Assembly: GCF_017051705.1 (NCBI RefSeq)
Contig: NZ_JAFIDJ010000001.1
Location: 1,455,786-1,519,785, forward strand
Length of the DNA stretch: 64,000 nucleotides
Direction of reading: 5' to 3'
From: Algoriphagus lutimaris
GTDB taxonomy: Bacteria; Bacteroidota; Bacteroidia; Cytophagales; Cyclobacteriaceae
The position numbers and the translations under genes were made by a program. This document shows, in pieces, positions 45,657-54,626 of the stretch. Position 1 is the first letter of the stretch; every line of letters begins with the position of its first letter. The notes under the pieces were generated by a model that saw nothing but the letters and a program-made list of their open reading frames with translations, made no database searches and was not told the origin of the DNA.

Positions 45657-46997
45657 TTAAACTTTCGGCAGTTCCCATCCATTGTGGTAATGCGCCTTGA
45701 TCAATTGGTTGGCCTCTGAATCCGTAAACTGATTTTTGGTAGCATCCCAATACACTTTCTTACCGGTCTTATAGGCAATATTTCCCATCTGCGCATTAAT
45801 AGCGGCCACACTTCCTGTTTGAATGGCACAATGCAACAAACTCGGATCATTCGCCTTCACCGCTTCCACAAAATTGACAGCATGATGATCCAAGGCATTT
45901 CCTTCTCCTCGAGTATGAGGAACCTCAGCCACTTTTGGAACACGCTGTCCATCTTTATTCTCCGTTTCAGGAATCACTTTCCATCCTCCTCTATTCACCA
46001 CCAAAGTTGCATTGTTTCCAATAAAAGCAATTCCCTCAGTAGTACCATAATTACCTCCATCTATACCTGTGGCATGTTCCCAGAGCATATTAAATCCGTC
46101 GTACTCATATACCGTCTGAAGGGTATCTGGGGTTTCAGAAGCATCATCCGGGTAAGCAAATTTTCCTCCAGAAGCCATCACGGATTTAGGTGCGCTCACT
46201 CCCATTGCATAGAGGGCTATATCGATTTCATGTACTCCCCAATCCGTCATCAAGCCACCTGCATAGTCCCAAAACCAACGGAAATTGAAATGGAATCTAT
46301 TGGGGTTGAAAGGACGCTCAGGCGCAGGTCCTAACCACATCTTATAATCTACCCCAGCAGGGGCAGTTCCATTTGGCAATACTGGAACAGGCTTCATCCA
46401 ACCCTGGTAGGCCCAACATTTAACCAATCGAATTTGGCCCAACTGGCCAGATTTCACATAATCTATTGCTTGGGCATATTGTGTTCCGGAACGCTGCCAC
46501 TGCCCTACTTGCACCACTTTCCCATATCGCTCCTGAGCTTTTACCATCAGTTGACACTCTTCTATTGTATTAGCAATAGGTTTCTCTACATACACATTCT
46601 TTCCGGCAGAAACGGCATCCACCATATTCAGGCAATGCCAATGGTCTGGAGTCCCAATGATGACAATATCTATATCTGGATCCTCCAGCAACTTTCGATA
46701 ATCCTTGTACAGCTTGGGACGGGTTCCACGAAGTTTGAATACATCTTCACTTCTCCGGTCCAAAACACTTTGATCCACATCAGCAATTGCCACGCAATTG
46801 ACTTCAGGTAATTTCAGATGGGCGTTCATATTGGACCAGCCCATTCCATTTGCTCCAATCAATCCATAGTTCAATTGATCAGATGGTTTTACTTTTCGGG
46901 TGTATCTTCCAAAATCTGCTGCGGTCAAGATCGTAGGCATGCTTAATCCTGCTCCTACCAGAATGGAATTTTGGATAAATCGTCTTCTAGATGACAT
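45657..46997 (-). CDS. Gfo/Idh/MocA oxidoreductase with Tat signal
   Basis: A 446-residue oxidoreductase. The N-terminus SSRRRFIQNSILVGAGLSMP is a twin-arginine signal, so the cofactor is bound before export and the enzyme acts in the periplasm. The Rossmann motif is GANGMGWSNM, followed by VDAVSAGKNVYVEKPIANT, the conserved Lys-Pro of the family. The C-terminal domain carries the GGLMTDWGVHEIDIALYAMG block. Members of this type oxidise sugars, often at C3. It shares strand and neighbourhood with the DUF1080 hydrolase 73 bp upstream, though a terminator-like hairpin lies between. Confidence 0.92.
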   Translation of the reverse strand: MSSRRRFIQNSILVGAGLSMPTILTAADFGRYTRKVKPSDQLNYGLIGANGMGWSNMNAHLKLPEVNCVAIADVDQSVLDRRSEDVFKLRGTRPKLYKDYRKLLEDPDIDIVIIGTPDHWHCLNMVDAVSAGKNVYVEKPIANTIEECQLMVKAQERYGKVVQVGQWQRSGTQYAQAIDYVKSGQLGQIRLVKCWAYQGWMKPVPVLPNGTAPAGVDYKMWLGPAPERPFNPNRFHFNFRWFWDYAGGLMTDWGVHEIDIALYAMGVSAPKSVMASGGKFAYPDDASETPDTLQTVYEYDGFNMLWEHATGIDGGNYGTTEGIAFIGNNATLVVNRGGWKVIPETENKDGQRVPKVAEVPHTRGEGNALDHHAVNFVEAVKANDPSLLHCAIQTGSVAAINAQMGNIAYKTGKKVYWDATKNQFTDSEANQLIKAHYHNGWELPKV

Positions 46998-47023
46998 GGT
47001 TATTTGGTTTATTGAGTTTGGAC

Positions 47024-47059
47024 AAAAAAAGGAGCAGCATAAAAATATGTTGCTCCTTT
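47024..47059 (-). terminator. Intrinsic terminator after the DUF1080 gene
   Basis: AAAGGAGCA and TGCTCCTTT arms at about 47028-47036 and 47051-47059 pair across a short loop, and the minus strand continues into T7. Confidence 0.7.
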
Positions 47060-47070
47060 CAAATGATTAT

Positions 47071-47838
47071 TTAAAGCTTACGAACCCAAATATTTCTAAA
47101 TCTTACTGGGTTTCCATGGTCTTGCAATTTGAGAGGCAATTCTTCTGGATGTGCTTTATAATTTGGAATACCAATGTATTCGGTTGGACCTTTTAAGGTA
47201 ACATGGTTTTGAACCAAAACTCCATTCATTAACACGGTAACAGTAGCTGGAGAAGTGACGATCCCATCTTTGTTAAAGCGAGGTGCTTTAAAGATGATGT
47301 CATAGTAATTCCATTCACCAGGAGGTCTTAAAGCCATTGCCAAAGGAGCAAACTGCTTGTAAATACTACCTGCTTGACCATTGGTATAGGTTTTACTTTC
47401 GTAGCTATCCAATACTTGAACTTCATACAATCCCATCAAAAAGAAGCCTGAATTACCACGGCCTTGACCTTCCCCAACAATTTCGGTAGGTGCTGACCAT
47501 TCTACATGATATTGTGCATCTCCAAAAGCAAGTTTGGATTGAATATCACCTTTTCCGCGAGTAACTACCAACTCACCATTTTCGATGGTCCATTCTGCCG
47601 GACTGGTCCCATCTTTTGCGCTTACAAAACCATTCAAGCTCGTTCCATCAAACAAAACGATGGCATCAGATGGTGGTGCAGTGTTATTGGCTCCAGGAGT
47701 AACTCTTGGAGGTACTGGAGTGTAAAATTCAGTTGCCTCTGGTCTCATTGGAGGCGGGGTTTTCTCTTGAGCATAAGCTAAAAAGCTGATACTAAATGCT
47801 GATAAGGTAAGCGCCAGGGTCAGCGATGTCTTTTTCAT
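47071..47838 (-). CDS. DUF1080 (3-keto-disaccharide hydrolase) protein
   Basis: A 255-residue exported protein (signal ending SFLAYAQ) with a DUF1080 concanavalin-like beta-sandwich: IVLFDGTSLNGFVSAKDG, AEWTIENGELVVTRGKGD, then GNSGFFLMGLYEVQVLDSY and PPGEWNYYDIIFKAPRFN. DUF1080 members are now known as 3-keto-glycoside hydrolases or lyases. It fits with the Tat-exported Gfo/Idh/MocA enzyme downstream: one makes a 3-keto sugar and the other cleaves it. The two genes are on one strand, separated by 73 bp with a hairpin. Confidence 0.9.
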   Translation of the reverse strand: MKKTSLTLALTLSAFSISFLAYAQEKTPPPMRPEATEFYTPVPPRVTPGANNTAPPSDAIVLFDGTSLNGFVSAKDGTSPAEWTIENGELVVTRGKGDIQSKLAFGDAQYHVEWSAPTEIVGEGQGRGNSGFFLMGLYEVQVLDSYESKTYTNGQAGSIYKQFAPLAMALRPPGEWNYYDIIFKAPRFNKDGIVTSPATVTVLMNGVLVQNHVTLKGPTEYIGIPNYKAHPEELPLKLQDHGNPVRFRNIWVRKL

Positions 47839-47967
47839 ACAATAGATTATTTTAGGATAAATACTAAGGAGGATAATTTACTTCAAATTGACAGCAAACA
47901 AAAAACCATTGATGGATTTTTACCATTTTCCCTGAAATTCTATTCGATTTTGAAATAAATTGGACCT

Positions 47968-50508
47968 ATGAAAAAACCACTACTTTCTTTATTTCTCGGA
48001 ATATTCATGTGTTTGACCAGTCAGGCACAAGAAAACTACTTCTTTCCCGGTGAGACATTTAACCCGAATGTTCCATCCCCTTCCGAATTCCTTGGCTATA
48101 AAATTGGTGATTGGCATACCCGATATGATCTAATAGTCAAATATTTTGAAAAGCTCGACGAACTCTCGGAAATGGCTTCCCTAAAAACGATCGGTTATAC
48201 GCATGAATTGCGACCCAAGATCATTTTAACCATTGCCTCTGAAGCCAATATGGGGAATTTGGAAGAGATTAGGTTAAAGCAATTACAATTAGCAGACCCT
48301 TCACAACCGAAACCAGATGTGAGCACCATGCCATCCATTATTCACCAAGGATATGGAGTACATGGAAATGAGCCTTCTTCTGCGGAAGCGGCCATGCTTA
48401 CCGCCTACTGGCTATTAGCCTCTCAATCAGATTTAGCGAAAAACTTAAGAGAAAATGCAGTGGTCCATTTTGATCCAACAGTCAACCCAGACGGAAGAGA
48501 TCGTCACAGTCATTGGGCCAATACCAATAAAGGCTTCCCTCCTGTAGCAGATCCTATGGATAGGGAACATAACGAAGTTTGGCCGGGAGGTCGAACCAAC
48601 CACTATTGGTTTGACTTGAACCGTGATTGGCTTCCTTTGGCACACCCTGAATCCCAGGCCAAAATTGCCTGGTATCATACTTGGTATCCTAATGTGACTA
48701 CTGACTTCCATGAAATGGGAACAAACAGCACCTATTTCTTTGAACCTACCAAACCATATGGAAGCGAAAACCCTGTGGTACCCAGAAAAAATTACGATGA
48801 CATCAACACGAGATTTGCGAAATATTTTTCAAAATACCTAGATGAAATCGGTAGCCTGTATTGGACCAAAGAAGTCTTTGACAACAGCTACCCAGGCTAT
48901 GGAAGTACCTACCCTGATATCCATGGAGGTTTGGGACTAGTGTTTGAGCAAGCAAGTAGTCGTGGTCATTTGCAGAGCAGCCAAAGAGGTGACATTAGCT
49001 TTGAATTTACAATTCGAAACCATGTAAGAAGTTCCCTGGCCACTATGGAAGCTGCATTGGACAACAAAAACTTCATGCATGATTATTTAAGAGAGTTCTT
49101 TGAAACTGCAGTTACTGAAGGAGCGAAAGACCCTACCAAGAATTATGTTTTTGGGGATGAATTTGACGAGAATAGAAACAGAATGTTTGTTCAATTCTTA
49201 ATGGACCATCAAATCAAAGTCTATGAAAACACTGCTGACCTAAGTTTGGGTGGCTATGATTTCAAGAAAGGAAAATCCTGGGTCGTTCCTACTTCACAAC
49301 CACAGTATAGAATGGTGAGAACTATGTTTGAAGAAGTCACCGAGTTTGCCGATTCTGTTTTTTATGATGCATCTACGTGGACCATGGCACATGCCTATGG
49401 TATGCCTTTCGCTGCCGGTCCATCTGTAAAGTTGGGGGAACAAGTAATTAACAATACTCCTACTCCCTATGAATTTCCAGATGGAAAAGCTTATGCCTAC
49501 TTAATTGATTGGTCTGACTATTATGCTCCAAAAATGCTTTTCGATTTACAGAAAGCAGGCATCCATGTTGAAATTATCAACAGACCTTTTACTTCCCAAA
49601 CCCAAAATGGACCCAGAGAATTTAGTGCAGGAACCTTGATGATCCCCATGGGATTCCAAAGTTTGAGTGAAAGCAATTTAGTAGATGAATTGAAAACTTT
49701 ATCAATGGTGAATCATCAGCAGGTCTATGCTACTAGTACTGGTTTCAATTTGGAAGGAATTGATCTTGGTTCCAATCTAGTGGGTGCAGTAACCCAACCA
49801 AAAGTCATCATGGTGGTGGGAGATGGAGTGTCCAGTTACGAAGCTGGTGAAATCTGGTATTTACTAGACTCTGAGCTAGGCATGCCGATTACCAAAGTCA
49901 ATTCTGATCAGATGGGAAGAGTAAATCTATATGATTATAATACGCTTATCCTTCCATCAGGTAATTACAATTCTTTTTCGGAATCAGTGGTAAACCATCT
50001 AAAAGACTGGATTAATAGAGGAGGAACCGTGATTTCCATGAAAACTGCCAGTCTTTGGTTAAATCAAAAGGAAATTATTAAAGAAAATATGGTCGCTCGA
50101 GGGGAAAGCACAGACCCAAAAGAGCTTCCATTTGCTGAAAGGTCTGCATTTGAAGGGGCAAAACAAGTGGGTGGAAGTATCTACATGGCGAGGTTGGATC
50201 TTACCCATCCCATCACATATGGCTACAATAGAGAAACACTTCCTGTATATAGAAACAATTCCATCTTCGTTCAACCAAGCAAAGACAAGTACCTCACTCC
50301 TATTCGATATACCGAAAACCCATTACTTGGAGGGTATATTTCTAATAAGAATCTGGAGCTGCTAAAGCAGAGTGCAAGTCTGATCGTTTCTCCTGTTGGA
50401 AGAGGACGAGTGATCAATTTCTTTGATTCCCCGAATTTCAGAGGAACTTGGTTTGGTACCAACAAACTCTTTCTAAACGCAATTTTCTTCGGAGACAAAA
50501 TGGATTAA
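47968..50508 (+). CDS. M14 family metallopeptidase, large secreted
   Basis: An 846-residue exported protease (signal ending TSQAQ). Zinc ligands are in GYGVHGNEPSSAEAA (HxxE), followed by FDPTVNPDGRDRHSHW, DLNRDWLPLAHPES and TTDFHEMGTNSTYFF (third ligand); the general base Glu is in LVFEQASSRG. The C-terminal 300 residues include a class-I glutamine-amidotransferase-like fold (VVGDGVSSYEAGEIWYLLDS; TLILPSGNYNSF) that is common in large Bacteroidota M14 enzymes. It is predicted active and periplasmic or secreted. It is divergent from the DUF1080 gene by 130 bp. Confidence 0.93.
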   Translation: MKKPLLSLFLGIFMCLTSQAQENYFFPGETFNPNVPSPSEFLGYKIGDWHTRYDLIVKYFEKLDELSEMASLKTIGYTHELRPKIILTIASEANMGNLEEIRLKQLQLADPSQPKPDVSTMPSIIHQGYGVHGNEPSSAEAAMLTAYWLLASQSDLAKNLRENAVVHFDPTVNPDGRDRHSHWANTNKGFPPVADPMDREHNEVWPGGRTNHYWFDLNRDWLPLAHPESQAKIAWYHTWYPNVTTDFHEMGTNSTYFFEPTKPYGSENPVVPRKNYDDINTRFAKYFSKYLDEIGSLYWTKEVFDNSYPGYGSTYPDIHGGLGLVFEQASSRGHLQSSQRGDISFEFTIRNHVRSSLATMEAALDNKNFMHDYLREFFETAVTEGAKDPTKNYVFGDEFDENRNRMFVQFLMDHQIKVYENTADLSLGGYDFKKGKSWVVPTSQPQYRMVRTMFEEVTEFADSVFYDASTWTMAHAYGMPFAAGPSVKLGEQVINNTPTPYEFPDGKAYAYLIDWSDYYAPKMLFDLQKAGIHVEIINRPFTSQTQNGPREFSAGTLMIPMGFQSLSESNLVDELKTLSMVNHQQVYATSTGFNLEGIDLGSNLVGAVTQPKVIMVVGDGVSSYEAGEIWYLLDSELGMPITKVNSDQMGRVNLYDYNTLILPSGNYNSFSESVVNHLKDWINRGGTVISMKTASLWLNQKEIIKENMVARGESTDPKELPFAERSAFEGAKQVGGSIYMARLDLTHPITYGYNRETLPVYRNNSIFVQPSKDKYLTPIRYTENPLLGGYISNKNLELLKQSASLIVSPVGRGRVINFFDSPNFRGTWFGTNKLFLNAIFFGDKMD

Positions 50509-50547
50509 CTCCCTTGGAAGCTCCCAATATAAAGCCAACTTGAATAT

Positions 50548-50590
50548 TGATGTGCCCCCAATAAGTACCTAACTTTTTGGGGGCACATCA
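50548..50590. repeat. Perfect 14-bp inverted repeat
   Basis: TGATGTGCCCCCAA (50548-50561) and TTGGGGGCACATCA (50577-50590) are perfect complements around a 15-nt loop, between two convergent genes. It is the most G/C-rich stem in the window. No clear T-run follows on the plus strand. Confidence 0.8.
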
Positions 50591-50624
50591 TTTCAGAGGC
50601 TTTTCATTATTCAAGAACCATCAA

Positions 50625-51029
50625 CTAAAGCTTGTATTTCACTGGCAGTTGAATTTGTGTATTTACTTTTTTTCCATCTTTCTCCCCAGGCGTCCAGCTT
50701 GGAAATGCTTTGACAACCCGAATCGCTTCTTCATCACAGCCAGCTCCTATACCTTTTAAAATTTCAGGATTGGAAATAGACCCATCCTGTTGCACCACAA
50801 AAGAAACTACCACTACTCCCTCAACTCCTTTTTCCTTTGCTTGCTCTGGATATTTCAAATTCTCCATCATAAATGCCATCAATCCCGACATACCTCCTGG
50901 TGGTTGTGGCATCACATCTACCTCCTGATGAACTTCTTGAGTTTGAGCAGTACCTTCCTGAACATTCATGAAAAAAATCATGCACAGCATCAGGGTAGTT
51001 ATAATAATTGGTTTTGCGCTAGTTTTCAT
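50625..51029 (-). CDS. TonB C-terminal-domain protein, secreted
   Basis: A 134-residue protein with an N-terminal signal or anchor and a TonB C-terminal domain (PPGGMSGLMAFMMENLKYPEQAKEKGVEG, VVVSFVVQQDGSISNPEILKGIGAGCDEEAIRVV). It lacks the proline-rich spacer of true TonB, so it is unlikely to span the periplasm. It closely resembles the C-terminal domain of the neighbouring M56 protein, which suggests tandem duplication. It lies downstream of that gene on the same strand with a 32-bp gap. Confidence 0.88.
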   Translation of the reverse strand: MKTSAKPIIITTLMLCMIFFMNVQEGTAQTQEVHQEVDVMPQPPGGMSGLMAFMMENLKYPEQAKEKGVEGVVVVSFVVQQDGSISNPEILKGIGAGCDEEAIRVVKAFPSWTPGEKDGKKVNTQIQLPVKYKL

Positions 51030-51061
51030 TGTTATACATTTTTTGGGTTTTACATATTGAA

Positions 51062-52420
51062 TTAATTAGAGATCGGAATCTCAATTTCTTCAGGAAAGTC
51101 CTTTTTTACTTGGGATGGTTCTTTAGAGACTTCACCATTGCCTAGCATAAACCGGATCGGCAATCTCATTCTGGTATTGACAGCTCGGCCTCTTTGATTT
51201 CCAGGCTTCCAATCAGGAGAATTTTGCACTACTCGCAGCGCTTCTTCATCTGCACCTGCACCAATACCTCTTAAAATTTCAACATTGGAAACAGATCCAT
51301 CCTTATTCACCACAAACTTTACGATGACAGTACCCTCCACTCCCATTCTTCGGGCCTGATCAGGATAGGATAAATTATTAGCCAAATACTCATTCCACCC
51401 TTTCATTCCACCTGGAGGAATAGGTTGATTTTCTACTATATCAAAAATTTCCTCTCCATCTTTACCTACATCATTTATCCTTGCTTTTAAATCAGTAATA
51501 CCTACCGCAACTTCTTTTTCCCCATTTTGAACAGGCCCTTCTAATTCTTCATCAACTTGAGCGAGATCACAGGAAAATGCAAAAAACAAAAGTCCCAACA
51601 CCGGTACAGCCCATAAAAAACGGCTTTTCTGTTTGCTTTGAGATTTTGTTTTATTCATCATGATAATCCTTTTTTTGGTTTGAAATTGGTTAAAGTTGTT
51701 CATGAATTGCCAACCCCTTCCTGCTGTTAACAACCTCAAAAGAAGTCTTGAATAGTCAGATTGGGAATAGGACTCAGTCACTCCTTGATCCGCCTGAAAT
51801 TCATGCACCTCCCGAATCGAATTCTCATAGATGTATATCAAGGGATTGAACCAAAAAACAGTTTTTGCTAACTGTAGAAAAAGTAAATCCCAACTGTGCT
51901 TCTTCTTGACATGAACCGATTCATGAAGAATAATCCGTTGCTGATCTTCATCATCCATATGAAACTCAGGTAACAAAATATATTGAAAAAAGGAAGCAGG
52001 ACTGAAATCAGGGTGCACTGCGATCATTTGATTTTGATAAAAAAGTAAGTTGGATTTACCCAGTAAATTGAACGACTGAAAAAATCCCAAAATCAATCTA
52101 GATGCAGTAAATAATACACCTAGTAAATAAATCCCACCAATTAATTGAAGCCAATTTAGATCAAAAACACTTTGATTATTGGCTACCTGATCTCCTACCC
52201 AAACCAAGGGAAGGGTTACCTCTTGTATCACATCGTTGTTTTGAAACAGAGCAAAATCAATGGAAATAGCTGGAATCATCAATGAAATTGCCAACATCGA
52301 AAGAAGAAAAAACCTATTCAAAGAAAAGAAAGTCAATTCACTCAATACCAATCTATAAAAGACCAAAGAGGCTGTAAGGCAAATACTCGCCTCGAGTAAA
52401 TAGGTTAATAAATCATTCAT
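51062..52420 (-). CDS. BlaR1/M56 metallopeptidase with TonB C-terminal domain
   Basis: A 452-residue membrane protein with four N-terminal helices and the gluzincin motif HESVH (His166, Glu167, His170), the BlaR1/MecR1 peptidase site. After a fifth hydrophobic segment (FLWAVPVLGLLFFAFSC) the extracytoplasmic part carries a TonB C-terminal domain rather than the penicillin-binding sensor of BlaR1. It should cleave the partner repressor or another protein on a periplasmic signal. It starts inside the BlaI-like gene with an 8-nt overlap, a coupled pair. Confidence 0.92.
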   Translation of the reverse strand: MNDLLTYLLEASICLTASLVFYRLVLSELTFFSLNRFFLLSMLAISLMIPAISIDFALFQNNDVIQEVTLPLVWVGDQVANNQSVFDLNWLQLIGGIYLLGVLFTASRLILGFFQSFNLLGKSNLLFYQNQMIAVHPDFSPASFFQYILLPEFHMDDEDQQRIILHESVHVKKKHSWDLLFLQLAKTVFWFNPLIYIYENSIREVHEFQADQGVTESYSQSDYSRLLLRLLTAGRGWQFMNNFNQFQTKKRIIMMNKTKSQSKQKSRFLWAVPVLGLLFFAFSCDLAQVDEELEGPVQNGEKEVAVGITDLKARINDVGKDGEEIFDIVENQPIPPGGMKGWNEYLANNLSYPDQARRMGVEGTVIVKFVVNKDGSVSNVEILRGIGAGADEEALRVVQNSPDWKPGNQRGRAVNTRMRLPIRFMLGNGEVSKEPSQVKKDFPEEIEIPISN

Positions 52421-52790
52421 TTTTCTTGGGGTTTTCGTAGTCCTCTATTAGCTTTTGCAAATCCTGGATCTCATCATCAGAGATATTCTTTTCTTTAACC
52501 ATAAAGGAAAGAAAGTTACTAACAGAACCTTCAAAGAAATTCTTGACGATTCTATTGATGCTCTTTTTACTATACTCTGCTTGAGAGATAATTGGAAAAA
52601 ACAAATGGGTGGTTCCATAGGTCTTATGACTGAGATACCCCTTCTTTTCCAATAATCTGATGGAAGAAGCCAAAGTAGTGTAAGGCGGTTTTGGTTCGGG
52701 TAATTCCTCCAAAACATCTCTGACCAAGGCATTTTCAAGCTTCCAAAAAATACCCATGATCAATTCTTCGTTGTGGTTTAATTCATTCAT
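52413..52790 (-). CDS. BlaI/MecI/CopY family repressor
   Basis: A 125-residue winged-helix repressor: ELIMGIFWKLENALVRDVLEEL, then PPYTTLASSIRLLEKKGYLSH is the recognition region, and the C-terminal helices allow dimerisation and are the protease target in the family. It is cleaved or displaced when the linked M56 peptidase is activated. It overlaps that gene by 8 nt. Two direct TACGA repeats upstream are candidate operators. Confidence 0.92.
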   Translation of the reverse strand: MNELNHNEELIMGIFWKLENALVRDVLEELPEPKPPYTTLASSIRLLEKKGYLSHKTYGTTHLFFPIISQAEYSKKSINRIVKNFFEGSVSNFLSFMVKEKNISDDEIQDLQKLIEDYENPKKNE

Positions 52791-53281
52791 ATGTCTAATC
52801 TAAAATGAATTTTTTAGAAACACTACGAAATTTTCATATATCTACGATTTTTTTGCTGAAACCCATTTAAACATCTTTTTAAATCGGAATTTTCTATGCT
52901 AGAAAAGGTTATTTTTCAAAATATTATTTAGTTAAAAAATCTGTCTATCAAATTTAAAATCTATTTTTTTGTAGTTAATCCCTATAAAATATTTTTTACC
53001 AATATTTTCTGTTAAATTATCTGAAGGTAAGTGCCTAAAGTATGGATAGTAATAACAGTTTATCCATCCCATTCATTCTTATGGTACTTTACTTCAATAA
53101 AAGTTCTTCATGATGCAAAAACCAGCAGCTAACTTTAAATTATTTCTTTAATCCCTTCGGGTTAAAAAAGCTTATTGGTTTACTTCATGCTAGGGTTAGG
53201 GCCACCATTTTTAGAAAAGCACTACAAACACTGAATAGATTCTAATTCTTCAATGAATCAAGACCATTCAATTGATAAGAG
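52791..53281. promoter_or_regulatory. Divergent region with candidate BlaI operators
   Basis: About 490 bp, A/T rich. CTACGA repeats occur at 52823-52828 and 52842-52847, 19 bp apart, just upstream of the repressor start, and may be operator half-sites. ATGGATA (53042-53048) and TATCCAT (53061-53067) form a weak hairpin. No gene was recognised. Confidence 0.35.
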
Positions 53282-54625
53282 ATGAGTTTAGATAAAGATT
53301 ACTTACTTCAAAAATCAAAAGAAGAAATACTGAAGATATTCACTTCTGAGTATCCTTTGGAAAAGATTCCTGAGTTTATCGCAGAAGAAGTAAGTGGTTT
53401 TGGCACTACCCAAGATGAACGAGCCCATAATTTTCAAGAATTCATGAAAATATTGGTTTTACAATACCAACAATCCCAAGAAATGGGAATAGAAGTTTCT
53501 TTTGTAGAAAAGCCCTTTCATCAATGGCAAAATCTATCTAAAGATCTTGCGCTCTTAGTTCAGGAATTTGATTTATCTATCAAAAGTAAGGTTGGAGTGA
53601 ATACTATTGACTTCAGGTTGAGTAGTCTTTTTGAATGGAAACAGGATTCCTGGAAACTCATCCATTGGCATGGCAGTACACCAGTCAATGTAGAAAAAGA
53701 TGCCTGGCATGTGACGGAGTGGCAGAAAAAGAACGATGAGTTGAAACAGAAAGTCGAAGAGCAAACACAAAACTTAATGTTGAAGAACGAGCAACTCCAA
53801 AAAGCAAAAGAACAGATCGAAGACACCTTAAAAGAGCTTAAAGAAACGCAAGACCTTCTGATTCAATCAGAAAAAATGGCTTCTCTGGGCGAGTTGACTG
53901 CTGGAATTGCCCACGAAATCCAAAATCCACTCAATTTTGTCAACAACTTCTCAGAGCTCAGCAATGAATTGCTGGAAGAAATTCAGGAAGAAATAGAAAA
54001 CAAAGACTTTGATGAGGTAAAGGCCATTTGCCAGGACCTGAAAGGAAACTTGGAAAAAATCAACCATCATGGCAAAAGAGCTGACTCCATTGTCAAAGGA
54101 ATGCTTCAACATTCCCGAGCAAGTACAGGTCAAAAAGAATGGACTGACCTTAATGGCTTGGCAGATGAATATTTAAGATTGGCCTACCATGGCTTACGAG
54201 CCAAAGACAAATCCTTCAATTCTGAATTAAAAATGGATCTTGATCCGAATTTGCCTAAAGTCGAAATTATAGCCCAAGATTTTGGACGAGTGTTATTAAA
54301 TATGATCAACAACTCTTTTTATTCGGTCAATGAAAAAAAGCAACAGCTCGGAGAATCATTCCAACCCGTAGTTTCTGTATCTACCAAACTATTAGACGGT
54401 CAAATTCAACTGAAAATCAGCGATAATGGAAATGGAATTCCTGAAGAAATAAGGCATAAAATCTTTCAACCTTTTTTTACTACCAAAGAAACTGGTCAAG
54501 GTACTGGCTTAGGTTTAAGTTTAAGTTATGACATTATAAAAGCACATGGAGGCACAATAAAAGTAGAGAGTAAAATTGGTGAAGGAACCTCCATCCTAAT
54601 TGAAATTTCACAAAAGAAGGAATGA
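53282..54625 (+). CDS. Soluble histidine kinase with NTF2/SnoaL-like sensor domain
   Basis: A 447-residue kinase without membrane segments. Residues 1-145 resemble a SnoaL/NTF2-like fold (EEVSGFGTTQDER, SSLFEWKQDSWKLIHWHGSTP), an uncommon input domain likely to bind a small ligand. A coiled coil spans 146-195. The DHp helix carries His211 in LTAGIAHEIQNPLNF, and the ATPase has the N-box NMINNSFYSV, the D-box ISDNGNGIPEEI and GTGLGLSLSYDI. It probably phosphorylates the CheY-like receiver encoded downstream. Its stop is one base before the next kinase gene. Confidence 0.92.
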   Translation: MSLDKDYLLQKSKEEILKIFTSEYPLEKIPEFIAEEVSGFGTTQDERAHNFQEFMKILVLQYQQSQEMGIEVSFVEKPFHQWQNLSKDLALLVQEFDLSIKSKVGVNTIDFRLSSLFEWKQDSWKLIHWHGSTPVNVEKDAWHVTEWQKKNDELKQKVEEQTQNLMLKNEQLQKAKEQIEDTLKELKETQDLLIQSEKMASLGELTAGIAHEIQNPLNFVNNFSELSNELLEEIQEEIENKDFDEVKAICQDLKGNLEKINHHGKRADSIVKGMLQHSRASTGQKEWTDLNGLADEYLRLAYHGLRAKDKSFNSELKMDLDPNLPKVEIIAQDFGRVLLNMINNSFYSVNEKKQQLGESFQPVVSVSTKLLDGQIQLKISDNGNGIPEEIRHKIFQPFFTTKETGQGTGLGLSLSYDIIKAHGGTIKVESKIGEGTSILIEISQKKE

Positions 54626-54626
54626 A

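Noticed and set aside
50548-50590. Insertion-sequence terminal repeat
   Set aside because: The arms face each other within 43 bp, with no transposase gene or flanking target duplication.
50625-52790. Beta-lactam resistance operon
   Set aside because: No beta-lactamase gene is present and the M56 protein has no penicillin-binding sensor; the sensor part is TonB_C.
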